From Prosthecodimorpha staleyi (GTDB lineage: Bacteria; Pseudomonadota; Alphaproteobacteria; Rhizobiales; Ancalomicrobiaceae): a DNA stretch of 64,000 bases. Within the stretch, counting starts at the first letter, position 1; each line of letters begins with the position of its first letter. Under the pieces are notes generated by a model that searched no databases, was not told the DNA's origin, and saw nothing but the letters and a program-made list of their open reading frames with translations. The stretch is taken from NCBI RefSeq assembly GCF_018729455.1, contig NZ_JAHHZF010000012.1, positions 62,001-126,000 on the forward strand. Direction: 5' to 3'. Shown here one piece after another: positions 7,853-15,967 of the stretch. The translations under genes and the position numbers were made by a program.

Positions 7853-9037
7853 CTACATCACCGTCTCGAGCGCACGGATGACGCCGCGCAATTCCGCCAG
7901 GCCGCGCAGGCGGCCGATCGCCGTATAGCCCGGGTTCGTGCGCTTGGCGGCGGCCAGATCGTCGAGCATGCGGTGGCCGTGGTCGGGCCGGAACACAATC
8001 TTGGAGCCGTCCGCCCGGCGGTGATCCTCTTCGAGCAGCGCCCGCACGACCGCCACCATGTCGACATCGCCGTCGAGATGATCGCTCTCGTGGAACGAGA
8101 CGCCGTCAGCCTCGCGCTTGGTCGCGCGCAGATGCGCGAAGCCGATCCGCGGGCCGAATTCGCGCGCCATGGCCGGCAGATCGTTCTCGGCGCGAACGCC
8201 GAGCGAACCGGTGCAGAAGCAGATGCCGTTGGCCGGCGACGGCACGGCCGCGAACAGCGCCCGGTAGTCCTCGGCCGACGAGGCGATGCGCGGCAGGCCG
8301 AACAGCGGGCGGGGCGGATCGTCGGGATGCAGCGTCAGCTTGACGCCGAGTTCGTCGGCGCGGCGGCAGATCGGTTCCAGGAACTCGACCAGATGGCGGC
8401 GCAGCACCGTGGCGTCGATGTCCCGGTAGCTTTCCAGCTTGTCGCGGAACTGCGGAATGGTCAGCGGTTCGGTGGTCGAGCCCGGCAGGGCACTGGCGAT
8501 GACCATGATCAGGTAGTCGATATCCGCCTGGGTGAAGCCGTCATAGACCGCCTTGGCACGGGCCTGGACCTCGGCCGAATATTCGAGCTTCGCCGCCGGT
8601 CGCTCCAGGATGAAGAGCTCGAAGGCGGCGAAGCGGTCGCGGTCGAAGCGCAGCGCGCGGGCGCCGTTCGGAAGCTCCCATTCGAGATCGGTGCGGCACC
8701 AGTCGACGACCGGCATGAAGTTGTAGCAGATGATCTTCACGTCGCAGGCGGCCAGGGCCTCCATGGACGCGATCCAGGCCTCGATCGATGCCTTTGCCCG
8801 GCCGCCGAGCCGCTTCACGTCGTCCGGAACCGGGATCGATTCGACCACGGTCCAGGCGAGCGGCGTGCGCGAACCGCCTTCGACGATCCGCTTGCGCTCC
8901 TCGACCTCCTTGACCGTCCAGGCCTGTCCGATCGGAATCTGGTGCAGCGCCGTGACGATTTCCTTCGCCCCCGCCTGCCGCACGTCGTCAAGGGATACCG
9001 GATCGTTCGGTCCGTACCACCGCCAGCCTTCACGCAT
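7853..9037 (-). CDS. uxuA: Mannonate dehydratase
   Basis: The 394-residue protein has the normal UxuA length and typical landmarks: the N-terminal WRWYGPNDPVSLDDVRQAGA, KIICYNFMPVVDW in the middle, LTLHPDDPPRPLFGLPRI, and a C-terminal SFHESDHLDGDVDMV. It dehydrates D-mannonate to 2-keto-3-deoxygluconate, the last committed step of the glucuronate branch of hexuronate catabolism, in the cytoplasm and dependent on Fe2+/Mn2+. It is the last gene of the leftward run regulator-dctP-dctQ-dctM-dehydrogenase-uxuA, only 13 bases after the dehydrogenase. With uxuB on the other side of the shared operator, the pair completes fructuronate to KDG. The neighbouring convergent GGDEF/EAL gene ends 95 bases away and is unrelated. 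Confidence 0.96.
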   Translation of the reverse strand: MREGWRWYGPNDPVSLDDVRQAGAKEIVTALHQIPIGQAWTVKEVEERKRIVEGGSRTPLAWTVVESIPVPDDVKRLGGRAKASIEAWIASMEALAACDVKIICYNFMPVVDWCRTDLEWELPNGARALRFDRDRFAAFELFILERPAAKLEYSAEVQARAKAVYDGFTQADIDYLIMVIASALPGSTTEPLTIPQFRDKLESYRDIDATVLRRHLVEFLEPICRRADELGVKLTLHPDDPPRPLFGLPRIASSAEDYRALFAAVPSPANGICFCTGSLGVRAENDLPAMAREFGPRIGFAHLRATKREADGVSFHESDHLDGDVDMVAVVRALLEEDHRRADGSKIVFRPDHGHRMLDDLAAAKRTNPGYTAIGRLRGLAELRGVIRALETVM

Positions 9038-9050
9038 CTGTCGATTGCCT

Positions 9051-10100
9051 TCAGTTCGCCGTCAGAACGACTTTCACGCTGCGGGAGCGATCGAGCGCCA
9101 GGCGGAGCGCATCGGGCGCCTCCGCGAGCGGGCGCTCGGCCGTAACGAGTTGGAGCACGTCGACGCCGCCATCGGCGATCAGCGCGATGGCCTCGTCGAA
9201 TTCGCGGTCGAAGCGGAACGAACCGCGGAAGTCGATCTCCTTGGCCATGATCGCATTGGCCGGCACCGGGATCGCGCCACCCGGCAGATTGCCGATCTGC
9301 ACGATCGTGCCGCCGCGCCGGACGGTGGCGATCGCCGAGGCGAGGCCGGCGGCCGTGCCCGAGACCTCGAAGGCGACGTCGAAGGGCTTACGGGCCGCCA
9401 GGTCCTTCAACCCGTCGTCGCCGGCCGAGACATCGACGATGTCGTCGGCGCCGAGACGGGCCGCAAAGGCCAGGGGTGCGGGCGCGATGTCGACCATGGC
9501 CGACGAGGCGATGCCGGCCCGCTTGGCGGCGAGCAGCGTGAGCAGCCCGATCGGGCCGGAACCGAACAGCACGATGCGCTTGCCGGCGATGTCGCCCGCA
9601 CGGCGGACGGCGTGCAGGCAAACCGCCAGCGGCTCGGCGAGCGCCGCCGCCTTCAGCGGCACATGGTCGGGCACCGGCACGCATTGCGCCGGCACCGCAT
9701 CGAACAGGGTCGCGAAGCCGCCCTGCATGTGCGGATACTTCGAGGCGGAGCCCATGAAGTAGATGTTCTCGCACAGATTGGCGCGGCCCTCGCGGCAGCG
9801 GGCGCAATGCCCGCACCAGCGCGAAGGATTGACGGCGATGCGCTGACCGACCTTCAGCCCCGGCGCATCGGCATTGATCTCCGCCACCTCGCCGGCGATC
9901 TCGTGGCCGAGGATCAACGGATCCTTGACCACGAAGTCGCCCGTCCGGGCATGGCGGAAATAGTGCATGTCGGAGCCGCAGATGCCGGCCGCGCCGAAGC
10001 GGATGCGGACCATGCCGGGGGCGAGCGGACCGAGCGGATGCTCGATCATCCGGAGGTCTTCCGGGCCGAAAAGAGTTGCGGCGAGCGTGGAGCCGGTCAT
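9051..10100 (-). CDS. Zinc-containing alcohol dehydrogenase, L-idonate 5-dehydrogenase-like
   Basis: This 349-residue medium-chain dehydrogenase has the catalytic zinc ligands Cys41 (GICGSDMHYF) and His66-Glu67 (LGHE). The structural-zinc cysteines are Cys96, Cys99, Cys102 and Cys110. The Rossmann glycines are in VLFGSGPIGLL. The sequence is closest in style to L-idonate 5-dehydrogenase. In this locus it may oxidise or reduce another sugar acid that enters the mannonate/fructuronate route. The start at 10100 makes an ATGA overlap with the end of dctM, so the two are translationally coupled; a longer frame extending back through dctM is not used. The substrate assignment is tentative because sorbitol, threonine and idonate dehydrogenases look alike. 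Confidence 0.88.
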   Translation of the reverse strand: MTGSTLAATLFGPEDLRMIEHPLGPLAPGMVRIRFGAAGICGSDMHYFRHARTGDFVVKDPLILGHEIAGEVAEINADAPGLKVGQRIAVNPSRWCGHCARCREGRANLCENIYFMGSASKYPHMQGGFATLFDAVPAQCVPVPDHVPLKAAALAEPLAVCLHAVRRAGDIAGKRIVLFGSGPIGLLTLLAAKRAGIASSAMVDIAPAPLAFAARLGADDIVDVSAGDDGLKDLAARKPFDVAFEVSGTAAGLASAIATVRRGGTIVQIGNLPGGAIPVPANAIMAKEIDFRGSFRFDREFDEAIALIADGGVDVLQLVTAERPLAEAPDALRLALDRSRSVKVVLTAN

Positions 10101-11506
10101 TTCACCATTCCCATGTATTTCGGCAGCCAGAGCGTCAGCTCCGGAATGAAGGTGATCGCAAACAGCGCGAGGAAGAGCGGCACCAGCCAGGGCAGGATGG
10201 CCACCGTGGTGCGTTCGACCGACAGCTTGGCAACGCGCGAGAGCACGAACAGGACCATGCCGAGCGGCGGATGCAGCAAGCCGATCATCAGGTTGAGCGT
10301 CATGATCAGGCCGAAATGGATCGGATCGACGCCGAGCTTCAGGGCGATCGGCAAGAGGATCGGCACCACGATGGTGATCGCCGCGATGGTGTCCAGGAAG
10401 CAGCCGATGAACAGTAGCAGCAGGTTGACGAGGATCAGGAACACCCACTTGTTCTGGGTGACCGACAGGATCGCGTCGGAAAGCAGCTGCGCCGCCTGGC
10501 TGACGGTCAGGAGCCAGGCGAAGACGGACGCGGCGGTGACGATGAACAGCACCGAGGCCGTCGTCTCGACGGTGTCGCGCGTCGCCTTGGCGAGCGACCT
10601 GAAGGTCATCGAGCGGTAGCGCACGAGACCGAGGAACAGGGACCAAAGGACCGCCGCAACAGCCGCTTCGGTCGGCGTGAACCAGCCGAGCGTCATGCCG
10701 CCGATCAGGATGACCGGCGTCATCAGGGCCATCACGGCCGAAAAGTTGAAGGTCCAGTCGAGTGCCAGCAGGGCCACCAGGGCGATGCCGATCGCCACAT
10801 TCTGGGACAGGTGACCGTACTCGAGCATGACATAGACGGCGACCGGGAAGGCCAGCACGATCAAGACCTCGAGCCCGGCCTCGGCGAGTCGCTTGAACTC
10901 GAACGGCGCATCGGAGCCCCAGCCGTAGCGGCGGGCGAAGATGGCAACGGTCAGCATCATGAAGATGGTCATGACGGCGCCCGGGATCACGCCGCCGAGG
11001 AACAGCGCGCCGATCGAGACGTTCGACATCATGCCGTAAATGACGAAGGGCAAGGACGGCGGGATGATCGGCCCGAGCGTCGCCGAGGCGGCCGTGACGC
11101 CGACCGCGACCTCGGTCGGATAGCCGTGATCCTTCATGGCCTTGATCTCGATCGTGCCGATGCCGGCCGCGTCCGCGATCGCCGTGCCGGACATGCCCGA
11201 GAAGATCACCGAGCCGATGATGTTGACCTGGGCGAGGCCGCCTTTCATCCAGCCGACCAGCGAGACCGCAAAGGAATAGATGCGCCCCGTGACGCCGGCG
11301 ATGTTCATCAGGTTGCCGGCGAGGATGAAGAACGGCACCGCAAGCAGCGGAAAGCTTTCGACACCCGCGAACATGCGCTGCGCGACGATCACGTCCGGCG
11401 CGACGCCGTAAGTCAGGATGTAGAGGATCGACGCCGTCGCCATCGAAACCGCGACCGGTACGCCAAGAATCATCAGGACGATGAAGGAACCGAGCAACAA
11501 CAGCAT
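10097..11506 (-). CDS. dctM: TRAP transporter large permease subunit (DctM family)
   Basis: The 469-residue protein is very hydrophobic, with about 12 membrane segments in the DctM pattern. It starts MLLLLGSFIVLMILGVPVA, the standard DctM start. Family landmarks include FFILAGNLMN, the GMSGTAIADAAGIG loop, PIIPPSLPFVIYG and the C-terminal PPLGMVLFV. It is the ion-coupled translocation subunit and takes substrate from the periplasmic DctP through the membrane with DctQ. It starts five bases after dctQ and overlaps the dehydrogenase gene by four bases, so the three form one translational unit. Context suggests a hexuronate such as glucuronate or fructuronate as the substrate. Confidence 0.95.
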   Translation of the reverse strand: MLLLLGSFIVLMILGVPVAVSMATASILYILTYGVAPDVIVAQRMFAGVESFPLLAVPFFILAGNLMNIAGVTGRIYSFAVSLVGWMKGGLAQVNIIGSVIFSGMSGTAIADAAGIGTIEIKAMKDHGYPTEVAVGVTAASATLGPIIPPSLPFVIYGMMSNVSIGALFLGGVIPGAVMTIFMMLTVAIFARRYGWGSDAPFEFKRLAEAGLEVLIVLAFPVAVYVMLEYGHLSQNVAIGIALVALLALDWTFNFSAVMALMTPVILIGGMTLGWFTPTEAAVAAVLWSLFLGLVRYRSMTFRSLAKATRDTVETTASVLFIVTAASVFAWLLTVSQAAQLLSDAILSVTQNKWVFLILVNLLLLFIGCFLDTIAAITIVVPILLPIALKLGVDPIHFGLIMTLNLMIGLLHPPLGMVLFVLSRVAKLSVERTTVAILPWLVPLFLALFAITFIPELTLWLPKYMGMVK

Positions 11507-11511
11507 GGGAT

Positions 11512-12084
11512 TCAGTCCTCCGAACCGTCGAAGGCCGACGGACGTTCGAGGGGCGAGTAGCCGCGATGGAGATTGGCCAGGAAGACTTCGCAGGCTCGGA
11601 GCGCCATCAGCTCGAACGACAGGAAGACGATCGTAAAGACCCAGGCCTTCGGCAGATTGACCGTGGTCATCTGCTCGTCGGAGACAATGTTCATGTATTT
11701 CAGGAACACGTAGCCGAGATACGCAAAGAAGGCGATCCGGACCAGATCGACCATCAGGGACAGGATCCGACCGAGGATCGACGGCAGGTAGCGATACAGG
11801 AAATCGACATGGATGTGCCGCGTCATGCGCACGCACATGGCCGAGCCGACGAAAACCACGCCGATCAGGCAATAGACCGCGATCTCCTCGGTCCAGGCAT
11901 AGCTGTCGTTGAGGACGTAGCGGGTGAAGAATTGGACGAAGACCATGCCGGCCATGATCCAGAACAGGGCAATGGCGACCCAGTCCTCGATGGCAAAATC
12001 ACTGATGTCGGCGGCCGGAGGCGCTTCGTCGAAGACCTGGGCGAGTTCTTCCGCCGTGACCGGCGTGTGGATTTCCTGGGCCAT
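11512..12084 (-). CDS. dctQ: TRAP transporter small permease subunit (DctQ family)
   Basis: This 190-residue protein has four membrane segments (about 35-55, 70-90, 107-130, 145-168) and the DctQ-typical RYVLNDSYAWTEEIAVY stretch near residues 58-74. DctQ bridges the binding protein and the DctM channel. It has a soluble N-terminal extension of about 30 residues and a C-terminal tail of about 22 residues. A 126-base gap with a strong hairpin separates it from dctP. Confidence 0.92.
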   Translation of the reverse strand: MAQEIHTPVTAEELAQVFDEAPPAADISDFAIEDWVAIALFWIMAGMVFVQFFTRYVLNDSYAWTEEIAVYCLIGVVFVGSAMCVRMTRHIHVDFLYRYLPSILGRILSLMVDLVRIAFFAYLGYVFLKYMNIVSDEQMTTVNLPKAWVFTIVFLSFELMALRACEVFLANLHRGYSPLERPSAFDGSED

Positions 12085-12181
12085 GCGCGACCTCGGCTCG
12101 GAATCGTCTGGGAATGAGAAAGTGGCCGGGGGCTCGGAACGCCGCGCGAACGGCGCCCCGGCCTCAGGACGGGAAGGACGA

Positions 12182-12201
12182 GGGCGGCGCGGGCGCCGCC
12201 C
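12182..12201 (-). terminator. GC-rich hairpin between dctP and dctQ (attenuator or mRNA stabiliser)
   Basis: GGGCGGC (12182-12188) pairs with GCCGCCC (12195-12201) around a six-base loop just after the dctP stop codon. There is no T-run. Such stems after binding-protein genes commonly protect the upstream message and lower expression of the permease genes; that role is inferred here. Confidence 0.35.
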
Positions 12202-12210
12202 CGGCGCCGA

Positions 12211-13185
12211 TCACTTGATGGCGACGATCTTGTCGTAGTCGGCCTTGCGATAGCCGAACTGTTCGAAGGTCACGCCCTTGGCGACGGCGTCGATGAAGTC
12301 CTTCTTGTCGACTTCCGTGACGGTCAGGCCCTTCTCCTTGAACAGGCCGACCAGTTCCGCCTCGCGGGTCTGGATCTGCTTGGTGGCGCGCGCGGCCGCT
12401 TCCTGGGCGACGGCCACGAAGGTGGCGCGATCCTCGGCGCTCCACTTGTCCCACGTGCCCTTGGCGACGATCGTGTTCAGGTGATCGACGATATGCGCGG
12501 TCAGCACGATGTGCTTCTGCACTTCGTAGAACTTCTTCGCCTCGATCGTGGTCAGCGGGTTCTCCTGAGCCTCGACGGTGCCGTTCTGCAGGGCGAGATA
12601 GACTTCGGCGAACGCGATCGGCGTCGTGTTGGCCCCGCAGGAGCGCGGCATCGCCAGATAGGCCGGCACGTCCGGCACGCGCATCTTGAGGCCCTTCATG
12701 TCCGCGCAGGCCTTGATCGGCCGGTTGGACGTGACATGGCGCGCGCCGTAATAGGTCGTCGCGACGATGTGATGGCCGGTCTTGTCCTCGTAACCCTTGG
12801 CGAGTTCCTTGTAGGTATCGCTCTTGGTGTAGGCGAGGAGATGATCGGCGTCACGGAAGATGAAGGGGTAGTAGGTCACGCCGATCGGCGGATAGGCGCG
12901 CGCCGCGAAGGACGAACCGGAGATGATAATGTCGACCGAGCCGAGCGAAAGGCCCTGGTTGATGTCAGTCTCCTTGCCGAGCTGCGAGGCCGGGAAGACC
13001 TCGATCTGGTACTTGTTATTGGTGCGCTTCGCGAACTCCTGCGCGGCCCAGACCGATTCGGTATGGAAGGGCTCCGACGTCTCGTAGACGTGCGCCCATT
13101 TGAGCTTGATCTGGGCTTCGGCGGCGCTTGTGCCGAGGGTCAGCCCGAGCGCGGCGGCGATCAGTAGCGTGGTCCGTCCAAACAT
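12211..13185 (-). CDS. dctP: TRAP transporter substrate-binding protein (DctP family)
   Basis: This 324-residue periplasmic binding protein starts MFGRTTLLIAAALGLTLG with a clear signal peptide, probably cleaved after AEA near residue 24. A GGGAGGAATTCC ribosome-binding region directly before the ATG decides this start over a longer one at 13239. The DctP signature is visible in the GLKMRVPDVPAYLAM region, whose arginine pairs with the substrate carboxylate, and in QNGTVEAQENPL. It captures an organic or sugar acid and delivers it to DctQM. The gene lies 50 bases after the GntR regulator, within a locus for mannonate and fructuronate, so a hexuronate ligand is likely. Confidence 0.95.
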   Translation of the reverse strand: MFGRTTLLIAAALGLTLGTSAAEAQIKLKWAHVYETSEPFHTESVWAAQEFAKRTNNKYQIEVFPASQLGKETDINQGLSLGSVDIIISGSSFAARAYPPIGVTYYPFIFRDADHLLAYTKSDTYKELAKGYEDKTGHHIVATTYYGARHVTSNRPIKACADMKGLKMRVPDVPAYLAMPRSCGANTTPIAFAEVYLALQNGTVEAQENPLTTIEAKKFYEVQKHIVLTAHIVDHLNTIVAKGTWDKWSAEDRATFVAVAQEAAARATKQIQTREAELVGLFKEKGLTVTEVDKKDFIDAVAKGVTFEQFGYRKADYDKIVAIK

Positions 13186-13235
13186 GGAATTCCTCCCTTG
13201 CGTGAAGATTTTAGCAGGCTTGCAACCTGATCGGA

Positions 13236-14054
13236 TCAACCGGCCGGTTGCTTGGGGCCCCGCGAACGGGTCCGGTCGACGGGCGGGGACGACGCTGGGC
13301 CGCCCTCTCCGAAGGTAGCGGAAAAGCGCTCCTGCGAGCGTCGCATATGCTCGCGCATGGCCGCATGGGCGCCGTCCGGATCCCGGGCGGCGATCCGATC
13401 GCGGATGGCGCAGTGCTCGCGATGGGCAGCCGCCCAGCTGTCGCGATTTTCGAAGTAGCTGGCGAGCTGGCGGAAGAAGGGCGTGATCCGCTGGTCGAAC
13501 AGCTCGCCAACGATGCGGACCAGCACGCCGTTGCCGGCGATGCCGGCCAGCGTGATGTGGAAGGCGCGATCCAGCACGATCGCTTCCTCGCTCGGATTCT
13601 CCGCATCCTGCATGCGTGCGAGGATTTCGTCGATCTCGGCAATTTCCGCCGCGGTGGCGCGGCGCGCGGCTTCCGCGGCGACCGCGGCTTCCAGGAATTC
13701 GCGGGTGGCGAGGACCTCGAACGGCCCCTCCCCGGCATGATCGACGGACGCCGGCACCGCCGGCGGCTCGACCACATAGATTCCGGAGCCGACGCGAATG
13801 CGCAGGCGACCTTCCACCTCGAGCGCGATCAGCGCTTCGCGCACGGTCGGTCGCGACACGCCGAGTTGCTCGGCGAGCTCACGCTCCGTCGGCAGCCGCC
13901 CGCCTACGGGATATTCGCCCTGATCGATCAGGGTCCTCAACTGGTCGGCGACCTGGCGATACAGCCGGCGCGGTGCGATGGCTTCGAGCGGCACGCGAAC
14001 CCCCGAACGAATTCCCCCCGATTCCGACTTGAGCGGAACCTTTTCTCCGGCCAT
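13236..14054 (-). CDS. GntR-family (FadR/UxuR type) regulator of the hexuronate locus
   Basis: The 272-residue protein has an N-terminal winged helix-turn-helix (about 28-98, with ERELAEQLGVSRPTVREAL as recognition region) and a C-terminal all-helical FCD effector domain (about 110-245). The FCD domain has an Asp/His set typical of metal-assisted carboxylate binding (DRAFHITLAG and later REHCAIRD and MREHM). This is the UxuR/ExuR-like architecture, and such proteins usually repress until a sugar acid binds. It is the first gene of the leftward operon and divergent from uxuB, with a perfect 15-bp palindrome in the 135-base gap. Its own start codon lies inside an 8-bp inverted repeat. Autoregulation is therefore likely but inferred. 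Confidence 0.9.
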   Translation of the reverse strand: MAGEKVPLKSESGGIRSGVRVPLEAIAPRRLYRQVADQLRTLIDQGEYPVGGRLPTERELAEQLGVSRPTVREALIALEVEGRLRIRVGSGIYVVEPPAVPASVDHAGEGPFEVLATREFLEAAVAAEAARRATAAEIAEIDEILARMQDAENPSEEAIVLDRAFHITLAGIAGNGVLVRIVGELFDQRITPFFRQLASYFENRDSWAAAHREHCAIRDRIAARDPDGAHAAMREHMRRSQERFSATFGEGGPASSPPVDRTRSRGPKQPAG

Positions 14055-14077
14055 GCATCTTCGTGCGGGAGATGCAT
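14053..14077. promoter_or_regulatory. 8-bp inverted repeat over the start codon of the GntR gene
   Basis: ATGCATCT (14053-14060) and AGATGCAT (14070-14077) form a perfect inverted repeat with a 9-base spacer. Its left arm includes the start codon of the regulator gene. It could be a second operator or an mRNA stem hiding the start. Confidence 0.3.
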
Positions 14078-14091
14078 CGACGGCTCGGTCT

Positions 14092-14106
14092 ATTGGTCAG
14101 ACCAAT
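14092..14106. promoter_or_regulatory. Predicted GntR/UxuR-type operator between the divergent regulator and uxuB
   Basis: ATTGGTCAGACCAAT is a perfect 15-bp palindrome with one central base. The TGGTC-N-GACCA core is the form expected for FadR-subfamily regulators. It is centred 45 bases upstream of the regulator start and 91 bases upstream of uxuB, so one bound regulator could control both directions. Confidence 0.7.
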
Positions 14107-14189
14107 TGACCTGAACGTTGACGCATCTCACGGGGTCGTGTCAAGGTCCCGCCACAATCGAAAAGCAGTCCCAAGGAGCCAGACGTCCG

Positions 14190-15668
14190 ATGCGCCTCGC
14201 CGCCGCGACCCTCGACGCCCTTCCGCCCGCCATTGCCCGCCCCGCCTACGACCGCGCGGGCGTCACGCCCGGCGTGATCCATCTCGGCATCGGGGCCTTT
14301 CACCGCGCCCATCAGGCGGTCTACCTGGACGACATCCTCGCACGGGGCGAAACCGATTGGGGGATCATCGCCGCAAGCCTGCGCAGCGCCGACACGCGCG
14401 ATGCCCTGGCACCGCAGGACGGCCTCTATACGATCGCCGTGCGTTCGGCGGCGGGCGAGAGCCTGCGGGTGATCGGCGCGGTCGGCGAGGTGCTGGTCGC
14501 CCCCGAGGATCCCGAACGGCTGATCGCCCTGCTCGCGGATCCCCAGATCCGCATCGTGACCCTGACGGTGACGGAGAAAGGCTACTGCCACAATCCGGCG
14601 ACGGGCACTTTGGACGAGACCCATCCGGACATCCTCCATGACCTGAAGGATCTGTTCCAGCCGAGGAGCGCGATCGGCTATCTGGTGGCGGCGCTGGCCG
14701 GCCGGTTCTCGGCCGGAACCCCGCCTTTCACCATCGTTTCCTGTGACAACCTTCCTTCGAACGGCAAGACGCTGAAGCGCGTGCTCGACCGTTTCGCGGC
14801 CCTGGTCTCGCCGGAACTCGGCGCCTGGGTGGCCGACGAAGTCTCGTGCCCGTGCTCGATGGTCGACCGGATCGTACCGGCGACGACCGAGGAGGACCGC
14901 GCTCGCGTCGCGGGAGCGCTCGGGGCCGAGGACGCCTGGCCGGTCATGACCGAACCCTTCACGCAATGGGTCCTGGAGGATCGTTTCCCGAACGGTCGGC
15001 CCGATTTCGGCGCGGTCGGCGTGCAACTGGTCGAGGATGTCGAGCCGTTCGAGCACATGAAGTTGCGGCTCCTCAACGGCGCGCACTCGACGATCGCCTA
15101 TCTCGGCTATCTGGCCGGCTACCCGACGGTCGCGGAGACCATCGCCGACCGCAACTTCGCCCGCCTCGTGCGCGCCCTGATGGACGAGGACGTGACGCCG
15201 ACGCTGGCCATGCCGGAGGGCACCGATCTGACAGGCTACAAGGATGCGCTGATCGAGCGGTTCAGCAATCCGGCGCTGAAGCATCGCACATGGCAGATCG
15301 CCATGGACGGCTCGCAGAAGCTGCCGCAACGCCTGCTCGGGACGATCCGCGACCGCCTCGCGGCCGGGGCATCGATCGACCGGCTCGCTCTCGCTGTCGC
15401 GGGCTGGATGCGCTACGTGACCGGCACCGACGAGAATGGCGATCCGATCGACATCCGCGACCCGATGGCGGCGCGCTTCGCCGCCGTGATCACCGAGGCC
15501 GACGGCGATTCGCATCAGATCGCGCGCGGCTTGATGGCCATCCGCGAGATTTTTGGCACCGATCTTCCGGCCGATCCCCGTTTCACCGGCCCGGTGATCG
15601 AGGCGCTCGATCGCCTGTTCGAATCCGGCGTCAAGGCGACCGTCGCTGCCGCCGCACACGGCCGCTAG
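14190..15668 (+). CDS. uxuB: Fructuronate reductase (mannitol dehydrogenase family)
   Basis: This 492-residue long-chain polyol dehydrogenase has the N-terminal nucleotide-binding signature GVIHLGIGAFHRAHQAVYLD and the catalytic K-x4-N-x2-H motif at Lys291, Asn296 and His299 (KLRLLNGAH). It reduces D-fructuronate to D-mannonate with NADH, feeding uxuA. Mannitol 2-dehydrogenase and tagaturonate reductase are close relatives, but the linked mannonate dehydratase, TRAP transporter and regulator favour UxuB. The start at 14190 follows AAGGAG twelve bases upstream; an in-frame ATG at 14118 is less likely because it lies close to the operator. It is transcribed alone, divergent from the rest of the locus. 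Confidence 0.92.
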   Translation: MRLAAATLDALPPAIARPAYDRAGVTPGVIHLGIGAFHRAHQAVYLDDILARGETDWGIIAASLRSADTRDALAPQDGLYTIAVRSAAGESLRVIGAVGEVLVAPEDPERLIALLADPQIRIVTLTVTEKGYCHNPATGTLDETHPDILHDLKDLFQPRSAIGYLVAALAGRFSAGTPPFTIVSCDNLPSNGKTLKRVLDRFAALVSPELGAWVADEVSCPCSMVDRIVPATTEEDRARVAGALGAEDAWPVMTEPFTQWVLEDRFPNGRPDFGAVGVQLVEDVEPFEHMKLRLLNGAHSTIAYLGYLAGYPTVAETIADRNFARLVRALMDEDVTPTLAMPEGTDLTGYKDALIERFSNPALKHRTWQIAMDGSQKLPQRLLGTIRDRLAAGASIDRLALAVAGWMRYVTGTDENGDPIDIRDPMAARFAAVITEADGDSHQIARGLMAIREIFGTDLPADPRFTGPVIEALDRLFESGVKATVAAAAHGR

Positions 15669-15855
15669 GACAGGGTCCCGAAAGAGCGATCCGCTCCGTA
15701 CGGAAAAGCTCGCGAGAACAAAAACCTACGGAAGATGGTCAGAGCCCGCGAGATCGGGGGCTCTTCAGGACGCCCGGGAATGCCCGGAGATCGCGGCGCG
15801 CATCACGACACGGAGACGGCGCCGTGCGCGCCTCCGGCGCCCGTCTTGCGACGCG

Positions 15856-15898
15856 GGTCCCGAATCGGATCGCGCTATCGCGGAGCCGCTTCGGGACC
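15856..15898. repeat. Palindromic intergenic element in the 299-base gap after uxuB
   Basis: GGTCCCGAA (15856-15864) pairs perfectly with TTCGGGACC (15890-15898), enclosing a further CGCG-CTAT-CGCG fold. The rest of the gap, 15669-15967, has no convincing gene. The stretch 15675-15760 resembles the mosaic intergenic repeats common in Rhizobiales, but I cannot align it here. Confidence 0.4.
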
Positions 15899-15915
15899 GG
15901 CGTTGCAATCGACAA

Positions 15916-15942
15916 GACGCGAGCCCCGGCGGGGCCCGCGTC
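15916..15942 (-). terminator. Strong hairpin at the end of the NitT/TauT binding-protein gene
   Basis: GACGCG-A-GCCCC (15916-15927) pairs with GGGGC-C-CGCGTC (15931-15942) around a three-base loop, 26 bases past the stop of the minus-strand gene. TTGTCGATT follows on that strand, a weak U-tract. It may also serve the convergent uxuB. Confidence 0.5.
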
Positions 15943-15967
15943 CCGTTAAGTTCAGGCCGATTGCCCG

